A program made the translations under genes and the position numbers. DNA of 42,973 nucleotides. Source: Methanobacteriota archaeon. Lineage in GTDB: Archaea > Thermoplasmatota > Thermoplasmata > RBG-16-68-12. Location of the stretch: assembly GCA_005878955.1 (NCBI GenBank), contig VBMI01000092.1, positions 1 to 42,973 on the forward strand. The letters are read 5' to 3'. The number at the start of each line of letters is the position of its first letter. Position 1 is the stretch's first letter. This document shows, one piece after another, positions 6,895-13,684 of the stretch. The notes below the pieces were generated by a model. That model did no database searches. It had not been told where the DNA came from and was given only the letters and a program-made list of their open reading frames with translations.

Positions 6895-7770
6895 ATGCGG
6901 GAGGACGAGGCGCTCGCGTCCCTGGAGACGCTCGGGTTGACGCGGAAGGAGGCGAACGCGTACCTCGTCCTCGTCCGGAACGGCGCGTCGACCGCCGCGG
7001 ACGTGTCCCGGCTCCTGTCCGTGCAATATCCCGCGGTGTACCGGATCCTCCACAGCCTCCAAGGAAAGGGATGGATAGAGGCGTCGCGGGACCGACCGAA
7101 CCGGTATCGCGCGAGGAACCCTCGGGTCGTTTCTGAGCAGGCGCGCCAGTCCCGCATCGATGCGCTGGGCGACGCGGCCGAGAGGGCCGCCTCCCTCGTG
7201 GACGAGGTCCGCCCGGGGACCCGGGCGATGGAGGCGGACCTCTACCTATACAAGGGCCCGGAGAGTGTCGTGGGGAAGCTACGGGAGGTCGTCCTCTCCG
7301 CGACGGGAGGGATCCTCGTCGTGTCCCCGTTCCCCGTGGACCTCGAGGTCCTTCGGATCGTCCTCGGTGCACTTCGGCGGTCCCGCCAGAAGTCGCGGCT
7401 CGTCCTGAACCAGGGGAACGCGGACGACGTCGAGAGGCTCCTGGGGGATCTGCGCGGACACGCCCGGATCGAACTCAGGTTCCCCGCCTCCCCGCTCCCC
7501 GACACCCGCCTCGCGCACACGTTCGTCTTCCCGAGCGACCGGGAGCTGTACATCCTGAACTCGTTCTACCGCGACGGCGCTCTCGTGCTCGAGAAGCTTC
7601 AGGGGCTCTGGATCGGGGACGCGGACTACGTGCGCCTCCAGCTCGAGGCGATGGTGCGGGGACTCGCGACGGCGCCCCGGCGATCCTCGCGGGCATTCCC
7701 CAGGAAACGCCTCGGGGCGGTGCCCGCCTCCAAGGGTGTTCCAACAGCCCGTCGAAGCGGGCGCGCCTGA
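6895..7770 (+). CDS. TrmB-family transcriptional regulator
   Basis: 291 residues from ATG 6895. The N-terminal TrmB-type winged helix-turn-helix is clear at about residues 5-75: ALASLETLGLTRKEANAYLV, ASTAADVSRLL, YPAVYRILHSLQGKGWIE and a wing ending NRYRARNP. A helical linker (about 80-105) precedes a phospholipase-D-like/effector domain (about 115-260) with LYKGPESVVGKL, GGILVVSPFPVDLEVL and ELYILNSFYRDG. A basic tail of about 30 residues closes the protein. TrmB proteins sense sugars or other metabolites; the ligand here is unknown. The gene interrupts the usual uL11-uL1 order and lies downstream of a palindrome that may be its operator. Confidence 0.85.
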   Translation: MREDEALASLETLGLTRKEANAYLVLVRNGASTAADVSRLLSVQYPAVYRILHSLQGKGWIEASRDRPNRYRARNPRVVSEQARQSRIDALGDAAERAASLVDEVRPGTRAMEADLYLYKGPESVVGKLREVVLSATGGILVVSPFPVDLEVLRIVLGALRRSRQKSRLVLNQGNADDVERLLGDLRGHARIELRFPASPLPDTRLAHTFVFPSDRELYILNSFYRDGALVLEKLQGLWIGDADYVRLQLEAMVRGLATAPRRSSRAFPRKRLGAVPASKGVPTARRSGRA

Positions 7771-7788
7771 TGCGAGGAATCTAGGGGC

Positions 7789-8271
7789 TCACGCTTTCGC
7801 GAGTGCCTTGTCGTACTTCCCCGCGCGCATCTCCGCCGTGACGTCCTTCGGCCCCTTCCCCTCGACGGTGACGCCCATCGAGACGCAGGTCCCGACGACC
7901 TCGAGGGCGCGGGACTTGAGGTCCTTCCCCTGCATCGCGTCCACCTTCATCCCGGCGATCCGGACGACCTGGGCCATCGAGAGGTTCCCGATGCGGGTCT
8001 TGCCCGCCTCGCCGCTCCCCTTCTCCGCGCCGATCTCTTTCAGGATGAGGGCGGACGTCGGCGGCGTGCCGACCGAGATCGTGTACGCCTTCGTCTTGGA
8101 ATCGATGACGAGCTTCACAGGGACCTTCATCCCCTCGAAGGATCGCGTCTTGTCGTTGATCGCCTTCACGATCTCCATGATGTTCATGCCCATCGGTCCC
8201 AGCGCCGGGCCGAGCGGCGGGCCCGCGGTCGCCTTCCCGCCGTCCACTAGGACCTCGATCGTCTCCGCCAT
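7789..8271 (-). CDS. rpl11: Ribosomal protein uL11
   Basis: 160 residues, normal archaeal length. uL11 binds the GTPase-associated region of 23S rRNA next to uL10. Present are the N-terminal KATAGPPLGPALGPMGMNI loop, KVPVKLVID, the PPTSALILKEIG junction, and the C-terminal rRNA-binding domain (IGNLSMAQVVRIAG, ALEVVGTCVSMGVTVEG). The ATG follows directly on the Spt5 stop at 8272, the usual Spt5-uL11 coupling. It is the last gene of the FtsZ-SecE-Spt5-uL11 run and converges on the TrmB-like gene 18 bases away. Confidence 0.96.
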   Translation of the reverse strand: MAETIEVLVDGGKATAGPPLGPALGPMGMNIMEIVKAINDKTRSFEGMKVPVKLVIDSKTKAYTISVGTPPTSALILKEIGAEKGSGEAGKTRIGNLSMAQVVRIAGMKVDAMQGKDLKSRALEVVGTCVSMGVTVEGKGPKDVTAEMRAGKYDKALAKA

Positions 8272-9219
8272 CTACTTCTCTTCCTCCTTCTGCAGGACCC
8301 GGACGCTCGTGCCGGGGACGGTGACGGGGATCCGGACCATCGCCTCGAAGAGCTCGACGGTGACCTCCTCCTTCGTCTCGTCGATCTTCATCACGCGGGC
8401 CTTCTCGCCCTTGAACGGCCCCGCCATGAGCTCCACGATGTCCCCCTCCATGATCCCGCTGACGACGGGCTTCGGGGCGAGGTACAGCTCGATGTCCTCG
8501 AACCGGATCGCCTTCTCGCCCTCCGGCTTGACGACCCCCCGGGCCCGCCGGATCCCGCGGACGATCTCCTCGAGGCGGTCCGGGTTCATCGACTCCACGA
8601 GGAGGTAGCCCCGGAGGTTCACGGGCACGAGGATCGAGAAGATCCCGATGTCCCGCGCCTTCGCGCGGGCGAACATCGCGTCGGCGACCGTGCGTTCGTG
8701 GCCGATGCTCGTCTTCACCGCGATCATCGCCTGGCGGGCGGTCGCGGAGACGGTCTTCGTGTCGTACGTCGCGGGGTCGCCCTTCGAGGTCGCGCTGAGC
8801 ACGAGGGTGAGCTTGTCTCCGTAGCGGGCCCCCTTCGGGCACGTCACCTGCAGCGTGACCTCCCGCGAGCCGCCGCTGATGAGGGTGACCTCCTTCTCGA
8901 ACGTCTTCGTGAACGTGACGTCCCAGACCTTCTCCTCGATCCCCCAGAGCTTGATCGTCCACTCCGGCGGATCGGGCGCCTCGGACGCGTAGTTCAGGTC
9001 CACCTTCACCTTGACCGTGTCGTCGTCGGACCCCGTGTTCGTGACGAGGAGCTCGTACTCTCGGGACTGCCCCGCGGTCATCGCGACCCGCTCGTCCACG
9101 GGCGTCGTGAACTCCATCTTGACGCCGTAGCTCGCGGACGGGGCACGCTCCGGCACGGCCTCCACGGCCTTCGGCGGCGGAGCCTTTGCCTGATCGTCGA
9201 AGAGTCCCACGTCGCCCAC
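8272..9219 (-). CDS. spt5: Transcription elongation factor Spt5 (NusG) with extra N-terminal beta-sandwich
   Basis: 315 residues, about twice the usual archaeal Spt5 (near 150). Residues about 164-250 form the NGN domain (MIAVKTSIGHERTVADAMF, RGYLLVES, IRRARGVV) that with Spt4 clamps RNA polymerase; about 255-310 form the KOW domain (GDIVELMAGPFKGEKARV). Residues 1-30 are a Pro/Ala linker, and 31-163 a beta-sandwich-like domain (REYELLVTNTGSDDDTV, SREVTLQVTCP) resembling alpha-galactosidase-associated or CARDB-like folds, normally found on secreted proteins. No signal peptide is present, so it is cytoplasmic. GTG 9219 sits very near its GAGGTG signal; GTG 9210 is a possible alternative. Flanked by SecE and uL11 as in most archaea. 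Confidence 0.9.
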   Translation of the reverse strand: MGDVGLFDDQAKAPPPKAVEAVPERAPSASYGVKMEFTTPVDERVAMTAGQSREYELLVTNTGSDDDTVKVKVDLNYASEAPDPPEWTIKLWGIEEKVWDVTFTKTFEKEVTLISGGSREVTLQVTCPKGARYGDKLTLVLSATSKGDPATYDTKTVSATARQAMIAVKTSIGHERTVADAMFARAKARDIGIFSILVPVNLRGYLLVESMNPDRLEEIVRGIRRARGVVKPEGEKAIRFEDIELYLAPKPVVSGIMEGDIVELMAGPFKGEKARVMKIDETKEEVTVELFEAMVRIPVTVPGTSVRVLQKEEEK

Positions 9220-9223
9220 CTCG

Positions 9224-9463
9224 TTACTTGAAGAAGTTCTCGATGTACTGGTAGCCGTACTTCATGAACCAGTAGATGAAGAACCCCGTGAGACCGATGA
9301 ACATGAGGCCCAGGCCTGTGATCATGACGACCTTCGAGTACTCGTCCGACGTCGGCTTGCGGGCCATCTTCAGGACGCGCCCGAAGCGGCCCTTCCCGAG
9401 GCGCTTCGCCCGCTCCTCGATCCTGCGCTGGACCTCCCAACTGCGGTCGACGATCTCGGGCAT
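9224..9463 (-). CDS. secE: Preprotein translocase subunit SecE (Sec61 gamma)
   Basis: 79 residues from ATG 9463. SecE clamps SecY in the membrane. An amphipathic helix (about 10-30), the conserved RKPTSDEYSKV loop and one transmembrane helix (about 44-68, VVMITGLGLMFIGLTGFFIY) match archaeal SecE. A GTG six bases upstream would overlap the FtsZ stop; the ATG is preferred because the protein then begins MPEIVDRSWEVQRRI. It sits between FtsZ and Spt5, the usual archaeal neighbourhood. Confidence 0.93.
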   Translation of the reverse strand: MPEIVDRSWEVQRRIEERAKRLGKGRFGRVLKMARKPTSDEYSKVVMITGLGLMFIGLTGFFIYWFMKYGYQYIENFFK

Positions 9464-9465
9464 AG

Positions 9466-10578
9466 TCACCGCACCACGTCGACCCCGGCCTCACGCCCGC
9501 GGAGGGCCTCGCCGGGGCCGTAGATCTGCTTCGACTTCACGCCGGTCAGGATCAGCATCACGCGGAGCTTGTGCGGGAGCGCGGGGTCGACCGCCGCACC
9601 CCAGATGATCCGCGCGCTCGGGGAGATGCGGGCCTGCACGATCTCGGCGACCTTCTCCGCCTCGCTCACGGTCATGTCCGTCCCGCCCGTGACGTTCACG
9701 AGCGCCCCTGTGGCGCCGGAGATGTCCACGTCGATCAACGGGCTGTTGATCGCCTCCTCAATCGCCTCCTCCGCCCGGCGGTCGCTCTCGCTATCCCCGA
9801 GGCCGATCATCGCGACGCCGCCGCCCTTCATGATCGTCTTGATATCGTTGAAGTCGAGGTTCACGAGCCCCGGCTTCGTGATCACCTCCGTGATCCCCTT
9901 GATCGCCCGCATCAGGACGTCGTCGGCGACCTTGAACGCCGCGTTCAGCGCGAGCCTCGGGACGAGCTCGATGAGCTTGTCGTTCGGGATCACGATCACC
10001 GTGTCCGCGAAGTTCCGGAGCTTCTCGAGGCCGAACTCCGCGTTCTCCGCGCGGATCGCGCCCTCCGCCCGGAACGGGAACGTGCATATCGCGATCGTCA
10101 GGGCGCCCATCTCCTTCGCGATCTGCGCGACGAACGGCGCCCCGCCGGTGCCCGTGCCGCCCCCAAGGCCGCAGGTGATGAACACCATGTCGGCACCCTG
10201 GAGGGCCGTCCGGACCTCCTCCTCCGCCTCGCGGGCCGCCTCCTCGCCGACCTGCGGGAGCGCACCCGCCCCCAGGCCGCGGGTGACCCGCCGGCCGAGG
10301 AGGATCTTGTGGGGAGCGCGGATCGTCAGCAGGTGCTGCGCGTCCGTGTTCGCGGCATACAGCTCCGCGCCGATGATTCCCGCCTCGACGAGACGGTCGA
10401 TCGTGTTCGTGCCGCCGCCGCCGATCCCGATGATCTTGATGTTCGTCCGCAGGCTCGCGAGGATCCGCTCGAGTTCCGCGTCGTCCGCGGCGAAGCCCCC
10501 CGGGCCCTGCGTGGGGGCGTCCGGGACGCGGGGCTCCTCCCCCGCGCGTGTGATGACCTCCCTGACGATGGAATCCAT
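9466..10578 (-). CDS. ftsZ: Cell division GTPase FtsZ (secE-linked copy)
   Basis: 370 residues. Tubulin-like GTPase that polymerises into the division ring. The N-terminal about 40 residues are variable, then KIIGIGGGGTNTIDRLVE, the tubulin signature GLGGGTGTGG, the T7-loop region (LVNLDFNDIKTIM) and the GGTDMTVSEAEKVAEIV segment are all intact. The linkage to secE-spt5-rpl11 is that of archaeal FtsZ1. The C-terminus ends REAGVDVVR and closely parallels the end of the second FtsZ in this window. The ATG 10578 follows a GGAGGG signal; two hairpins lie in the leader. Its stop overlaps the secE start region. Confidence 0.95.
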   Translation of the reverse strand: MDSIVREVITRAGEEPRVPDAPTQGPGGFAADDAELERILASLRTNIKIIGIGGGGTNTIDRLVEAGIIGAELYAANTDAQHLLTIRAPHKILLGRRVTRGLGAGALPQVGEEAAREAEEEVRTALQGADMVFITCGLGGGTGTGGAPFVAQIAKEMGALTIAICTFPFRAEGAIRAENAEFGLEKLRNFADTVIVIPNDKLIELVPRLALNAAFKVADDVLMRAIKGITEVITKPGLVNLDFNDIKTIMKGGGVAMIGLGDSESDRRAEEAIEEAINSPLIDVDISGATGALVNVTGGTDMTVSEAEKVAEIVQARISPSARIIWGAAVDPALPHKLRVMLILTGVKSKQIYGPGEALRGREAGVDVVR

Positions 10579-10589
10579 GGCTGGCCCTC

Positions 10590-10623
10590 CGGGTATCCCG
10601 GGAAACCGCCGAGAAATCGGCGG
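10590..10623 (-). promoter_or_regulatory. Two hairpins in the ftsZ leader
   Basis: In the mRNA the first hairpin pairs CCGCCGA (10623-10617) with TCGGCGG (10612-10606) around TTTC, a perfect 7-bp stem. The second pairs CCGGG with CCCGG around ATA, ending at 10590 next to the GGAGGG ribosome-binding site. The position could let the leader affect translation of ftsZ, which is inference. Confidence 0.45.
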
Positions 10624-10639
10624 CCGTGTGTAACTTGGG

Positions 10640-10653
10640 TCTTCCTATAAAAG
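10640..10653 (-). promoter_or_regulatory. TATA-like promoter of the ftsZ-secE-spt5-rpl11 operon
   Basis: AACTTTTATAGG on the minus strand, giving an expected start near 10620 and a leader of about 40 bases that contains the two hairpins. Confidence 0.65.
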
Positions 10654-10729
10654 TTTGTTTGGGACACGGCGCGAACACGGGTACAGCGCCGCGCAATGCC
10701 GGGTCCGGTCGCCTCTCACCGCGCGGAAA

Positions 10730-10745
10730 CCCCGCGAAGGCGGGG
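10730..10745 (-). terminator. Perfect GC hairpin after the small gene
   Basis: CCCCGC - 4-base loop - GCGGGG, 31 bases beyond the stop of the minus-strand gene at 10776. It might be a transcript end or processing hairpin; it has no strong T-tract. Confidence 0.35.
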
Positions 10746-10775
10746 ATCGCGGCTCCTCGGTCGTCGGGCGCGGCC

Positions 10776-11210
10776 TCAGAGTACGGTCGCCTCGCGCCCG
10801 CCCAGCCCGAGCTGCGTCAGCAGGCGGTGCGCCTGCCTCTGGGATAGGGGCGGACGGAACCGGAGGCGGGCGACCGTGTCCTCCGCACCCCAACGGAGCG
10901 TCAGCCGGACGGAGACGCCGGAATGCTCCCCTTCGCGAATCGCGTTCCGACGGTCCGCGATCCAGGAAACAGGGACGATGCCGAACGCCTTGTGCGGGGG
11001 CGCGGGTTCGACGAGCCCGTCGAATCGGCGAAGGGCCCGGCGTCCCGCGTGGGGGGTGCAGCGCACGACGACCTCCCCCACGACCGCGGGGGCCCCCACG
11101 CTTCGCCGCCGGGACTTTTCGACCCCGGAGGAGAGCCATGCGTTGACCTCCTTCGGTGCATACGTCCATGGGGGCTCAGCGAGCGCCGTGGGCCGTCGCT
11201 TCCGGGACAT
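10776..11210 (-). CDS. Hypothetical protein between the two ftsZ genes
   Basis: 144 residues from ATG 11210. Not recognised. The N-terminus is basic (MSRKRRP), followed by a WTYAPKEVNAWL segment, beta-like VGEVVVRCTPHAG, a central KAFGIVPVSWIADRRNAI and VRLTLRWGAEDT, and a C-terminal helix (PLSQRQAHRLLTQLGLGG). There is no membrane segment or signal peptide; a soluble mixed alpha/beta protein is likely. Support for a real gene is a TATA-like CCTTAAGG 26-34 bases upstream, a palindrome between that box and the start, and residue composition unlike a shadow frame. It lies between two ftsZ genes on the same strand, so a link to division or to regulation is possible but unproven. Confidence 0.6.
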   Translation of the reverse strand: MSRKRRPTALAEPPWTYAPKEVNAWLSSGVEKSRRRSVGAPAVVGEVVVRCTPHAGRRALRRFDGLVEPAPPHKAFGIVPVSWIADRRNAIREGEHSGVSVRLTLRWGAEDTVARLRFRPPLSQRQAHRLLTQLGLGGREATVL

Positions 11211-11213
11211 CCT

Positions 11214-11229
11214 GCGAGCGAACGCTCGC
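11214..11229. promoter_or_regulatory. Palindrome between TATA box and start of the small gene
   Basis: GCGAGCG - AA - CGCTCGC, 7-base perfect arms. It covers the expected transcription start of the gene beginning at 11210, so a repressor site is plausible; a leader hairpin is the alternative. Confidence 0.45.
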
Positions 11230-11235
11230 GGGACA

Positions 11236-11244
11236 CCTTAAGGC
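11236..11244 (-). promoter_or_regulatory. TATA-like promoter of the gene at 11210
   Basis: CCTTAAGGT on the minus strand in the 56-base gap after the second ftsZ. Confidence 0.45.
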
Positions 11245-11266
11245 CTTGCGGGGAAACCCGCCCCGT

Positions 11267-12367
11267 TCATCGAATGGAGTCGACCCCGTACCGCGCTCGG
11301 GCCTCTGCAGGGTCCTGGCGACCGAGGATCTGCTTCGACTTCACCCCGGTCGCGACGAGCATCACCCGCAACGTGTGTTCGAGGGTCGGGTCCACCGTGG
11401 CCCCCCAGATGATCCGCGCCGTGGGCGCGACCTTCTGCTGGACGACCTCGGCGCACCGCTCCGCCTCGCTGATCGTCATGTCCGTCCCGCCCGTGACGTT
11501 CACGAGGACGCCGTGGGCCGTGGAGATGTCGACCTCGAGCAGGGGCGAGTTGATCGCCTCCTGGATCGCCTCCGTCGCCCGCTCGTCGCCGACCGCCTGG
11601 CTCTCGCCCATGCCGATCATCGCGACGCCGCCGCCCTTCATGATCGTCTTCACGTCGTTGAAGTCGAGGTTCACGAGGCCGGGCTTCGTGATGATTTCCG
11701 TGAGGCCCTTGATCGACCGCATCAGCGTCTCGTCCGCGAACCGGAACGCGAGGTTCAGGGACATCCGCGGGACGAGCTCGAGGAGCCGGTCGTTCGGGAT
11801 CGTGATCACGGTGTCCGCGGCCTCCCGCAGCCTTTCGAGGCCCCACTCTGCGCTCTCCATCCGCATCTTCCCTTCGCCCCGGAACGGAAGAGTCACGACG
11901 GCGACCGTGAGCGCCCCCATCTCCTTCGCGAGGCGCGCGACGTACCCGGAGCCGCCGGTGCCCGTGCCCCCGCCGAGGCCGCACGTGACGAAGATGATGT
12001 CCGCGCCCTGGAGGGCCGCCTTCAGCTCGTCCTCCGCCTCGCGCGCGGCCTCCTCGCCGATCTGCGGCAGGGCGCCCGCCCCGAGCCCGCGGGTGACCCG
12101 CCGGCCGAGGAGGATCTTCTTCGGGGCCTTGATCGCCAGGAGGTGCTGGGCGTCCGTGTTCGCGGCGTACAGCTCCGCGCCCACGACGCCTTCCTCGCAG
12201 ATCCGGGCGATCGTGTTCGTGCCGCCGCCGCCCACGCCGACGATCTTGATGTTCGTCCGCATCTTGCTGAGGAGCTCCTCGAGCTCCGCGTCGACGCGGG
12301 AGTCCTCCGTCACGGGGCCCGGGCTCCGGGCCATGGCTTCCTCTAACATCGATTTCATAGGGTCCAC
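11267..12367 (-). CDS. ftsZ: Cell division GTPase FtsZ (second copy)
   Basis: 366 residues from GTG 12367 (ATG 12358 is an alternative). It carries the same hallmarks as the secE-linked copy: KIVGVGGGGTNTIARI, GLGGGTGTGG, FNDVKTIMKGGGVAMIGMG and GGTDMTISEAERCAEVVQ. The two copies are highly similar along their length, including the C-terminus (ARYGVDSIR here, REAGVDVVR there), and lie about 700 bases apart on the same strand. Archaea with FtsZ often have FtsZ1 and FtsZ2 with separate roles in ring assembly and constriction, but these are usually at distant loci and less alike, so a local duplication is more likely here. Which type each one is cannot be settled by eye. Confidence 0.94.
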   Translation of the reverse strand: MDPMKSMLEEAMARSPGPVTEDSRVDAELEELLSKMRTNIKIVGVGGGGTNTIARICEEGVVGAELYAANTDAQHLLAIKAPKKILLGRRVTRGLGAGALPQIGEEAAREAEDELKAALQGADIIFVTCGLGGGTGTGGSGYVARLAKEMGALTVAVVTLPFRGEGKMRMESAEWGLERLREAADTVITIPNDRLLELVPRMSLNLAFRFADETLMRSIKGLTEIITKPGLVNLDFNDVKTIMKGGGVAMIGMGESQAVGDERATEAIQEAINSPLLEVDISTAHGVLVNVTGGTDMTISEAERCAEVVQQKVAPTARIIWGATVDPTLEHTLRVMLVATGVKSKQILGRQDPAEARARYGVDSIR

Positions 12368-12427
12368 CCTAAGGGCGAAACTTGCAGGTCATCCCATCCC
12401 GCAAATTGGGCGCGAATCCGGCTCTCG

Positions 12428-13210
12428 CTATTTGGGCTTTATGTCAACGCGGGGCTCCGCGGTCGGCGAGAGCTTGCGGCGCGTCTGCCAGAGGAACGAA
12501 CGGGGGCCCGCCTCCTTCTCCAGGTCGCCCGCGCCCTCGATCGGGCGGGGCTCCCGCCGGAGGGCGCGGACGGCCATCGACACGGACCACGCGATGGCGA
12601 CCGCGAGGACCCCGCTGAGGAACACCAAGTCGAGGATCCCGCCGCTCCCGAGCGTGATCGAGCCCGTGGATGTCGTCCCCGACGAAAGTGCCAGGAGGGG
12701 GACGAGGTCCAGCCCGACGAGCGTGCCGACGCTCGCGGCGACGTACGCGACGTCGAGCGCGGGAATCAGTCTCCGCCGCGAGAACGCGACCCCGACCGCG
12801 GCGGCGGCCCCGCTCGGGAGGAGCGCCGCGGGGAAGGGGAGGAAGAACGGGCGGCCCGCGATCGTCCCGGCGACAAGGGCCAGCGCGGCGACGAAAAGCG
12901 AACCGACGGCGAGCGGGAGCCAGGCGGGCCTGCGGCGCCATACGATCAGCCCGCACACGACGAGGGGCGCGACGACCCCTCCGATGTTCACGAGGACCGT
13001 GGGGCGGGGCCACACCGGGACCTCGATCAGGGAGAGGACGCCCGCGAGGAGCACGATGACGGAGCCCCAGAACAGGGGGAGCATCGGGGACTCCTCCTCC
13101 CAGAGCACGACCCCCTCATAGCGGGTGAAGTTCTCGATCCACAGCAACGCGATGATCGCGACGGCGTCGACGAGGAGGACCGCGCCGAAGAGGAAGGAGA
13201 CGTCGACCAC
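12428..13210 (-). CDS. DUF1614-family membrane protein
   Basis: 260 residues with about seven or eight hydrophobic segments. Family-like phrases are VLVNIGGVVAPLVVCG (about 92-107), the FFLPFPAALLPSG loop, DVAYVAASVGTLVGLDLVPL and the Gly-rich IGLGSGG-like turn (ITLGSGGILDLVFLSG). These match my memory of DUF1614, an archaeal and bacterial membrane family of unknown function. The C-terminal about 45 residues are polar and charged and should be cytoplasmic. The gene follows the ABC transporter genes at a 27-base gap from a small membrane protein, so it may be the last gene of that run. No transport substrate can be read. Confidence 0.75.
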   Translation of the reverse strand: MVDVSFLFGAVLLVDAVAIIALLWIENFTRYEGVVLWEEESPMLPLFWGSVIVLLAGVLSLIEVPVWPRPTVLVNIGGVVAPLVVCGLIVWRRRPAWLPLAVGSLFVAALALVAGTIAGRPFFLPFPAALLPSGAAAAVGVAFSRRRLIPALDVAYVAASVGTLVGLDLVPLLALSSGTTSTGSITLGSGGILDLVFLSGVLAVAIAWSVSMAVRALRREPRPIEGAGDLEKEAGPRSFLWQTRRKLSPTAEPRVDIKPK

Positions 13211-13237
13211 GGCGGGGCCATCGGCGCGGCGGGTTCT

Positions 13238-13684
13238 TTACGTTTCGGGCGGGCGGTCGTCCCTGGCGAGAGGTGTTTGGGGCGAGGCCTTGGGCCCACC
13301 CCCGCTCCCTGCGTCCGCTCGGGCGGCGCCCGCGCGTTTTGCCGCGCGAGCCGAGTCAGCCTTCCGTTCGAGGGCCTCGAGGATCTCGTCGTCTGACGGC
13401 CACAAGAAGCGATAGACCTCCCACTCGAGGTACCCGAGCGGGACGAGGAACGTGATCGCGATCCCGTACGACGCGATTCCTGCGGGCCGGGAGAGGAGGG
13501 AGAGGACCGTGGCGAGCACGCCGACGTTGGCGAACATCACGAGGAGGCCGTACCAGTACGCGGAGAGGCGGTGGCGGGTCCAGGAGCGCCAGTCGAGGTC
13601 CGTGTCGAGCCTCCGGAGGCGCTCCTGCTGCTCCGCCCGACGCCGGGACCGCTCTGCGATCTCCGTCCACAGGTCACGCTGCAT
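13238..13684 (-). CDS. Hypothetical two-helix membrane protein
   Basis: 148 residues. A charged N-terminal helix (ERSRRRAEQQERLRRLD) is followed by two hydrophobic segments (about 40-64 and 69-93, with WYGLLVMFANVGVLATVL and GIAITFLVPLGYLEWEVY) and a long polar tail rich in Ala, Arg and Pro. This is a 2TM-like layout. The start ATG 13684 overlaps the end of the OppF ATPase gene by 11 bases, so it is translated from the transporter mRNA. Not recognised as a named family. Role unknown; an accessory part of the transporter is only a guess from coupling. Confidence 0.65.
   Translation of the reverse strand: MQRDLWTEIAERSRRRAEQQERLRRLDTDLDWRSWTRHRLSAYWYGLLVMFANVGVLATVLSLLSRPAGIASYGIAITFLVPLGYLEWEVYRFLWPSDDEILEALERKADSARAAKRAGAARADAGSGGGPKASPQTPLARDDRPPET

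Noticed and set aside
13238-13684. Assigning the small two-helix protein to a named transporter subunit
   Set aside because: Coupling to oppF is real but there is no sequence motif to support a function.
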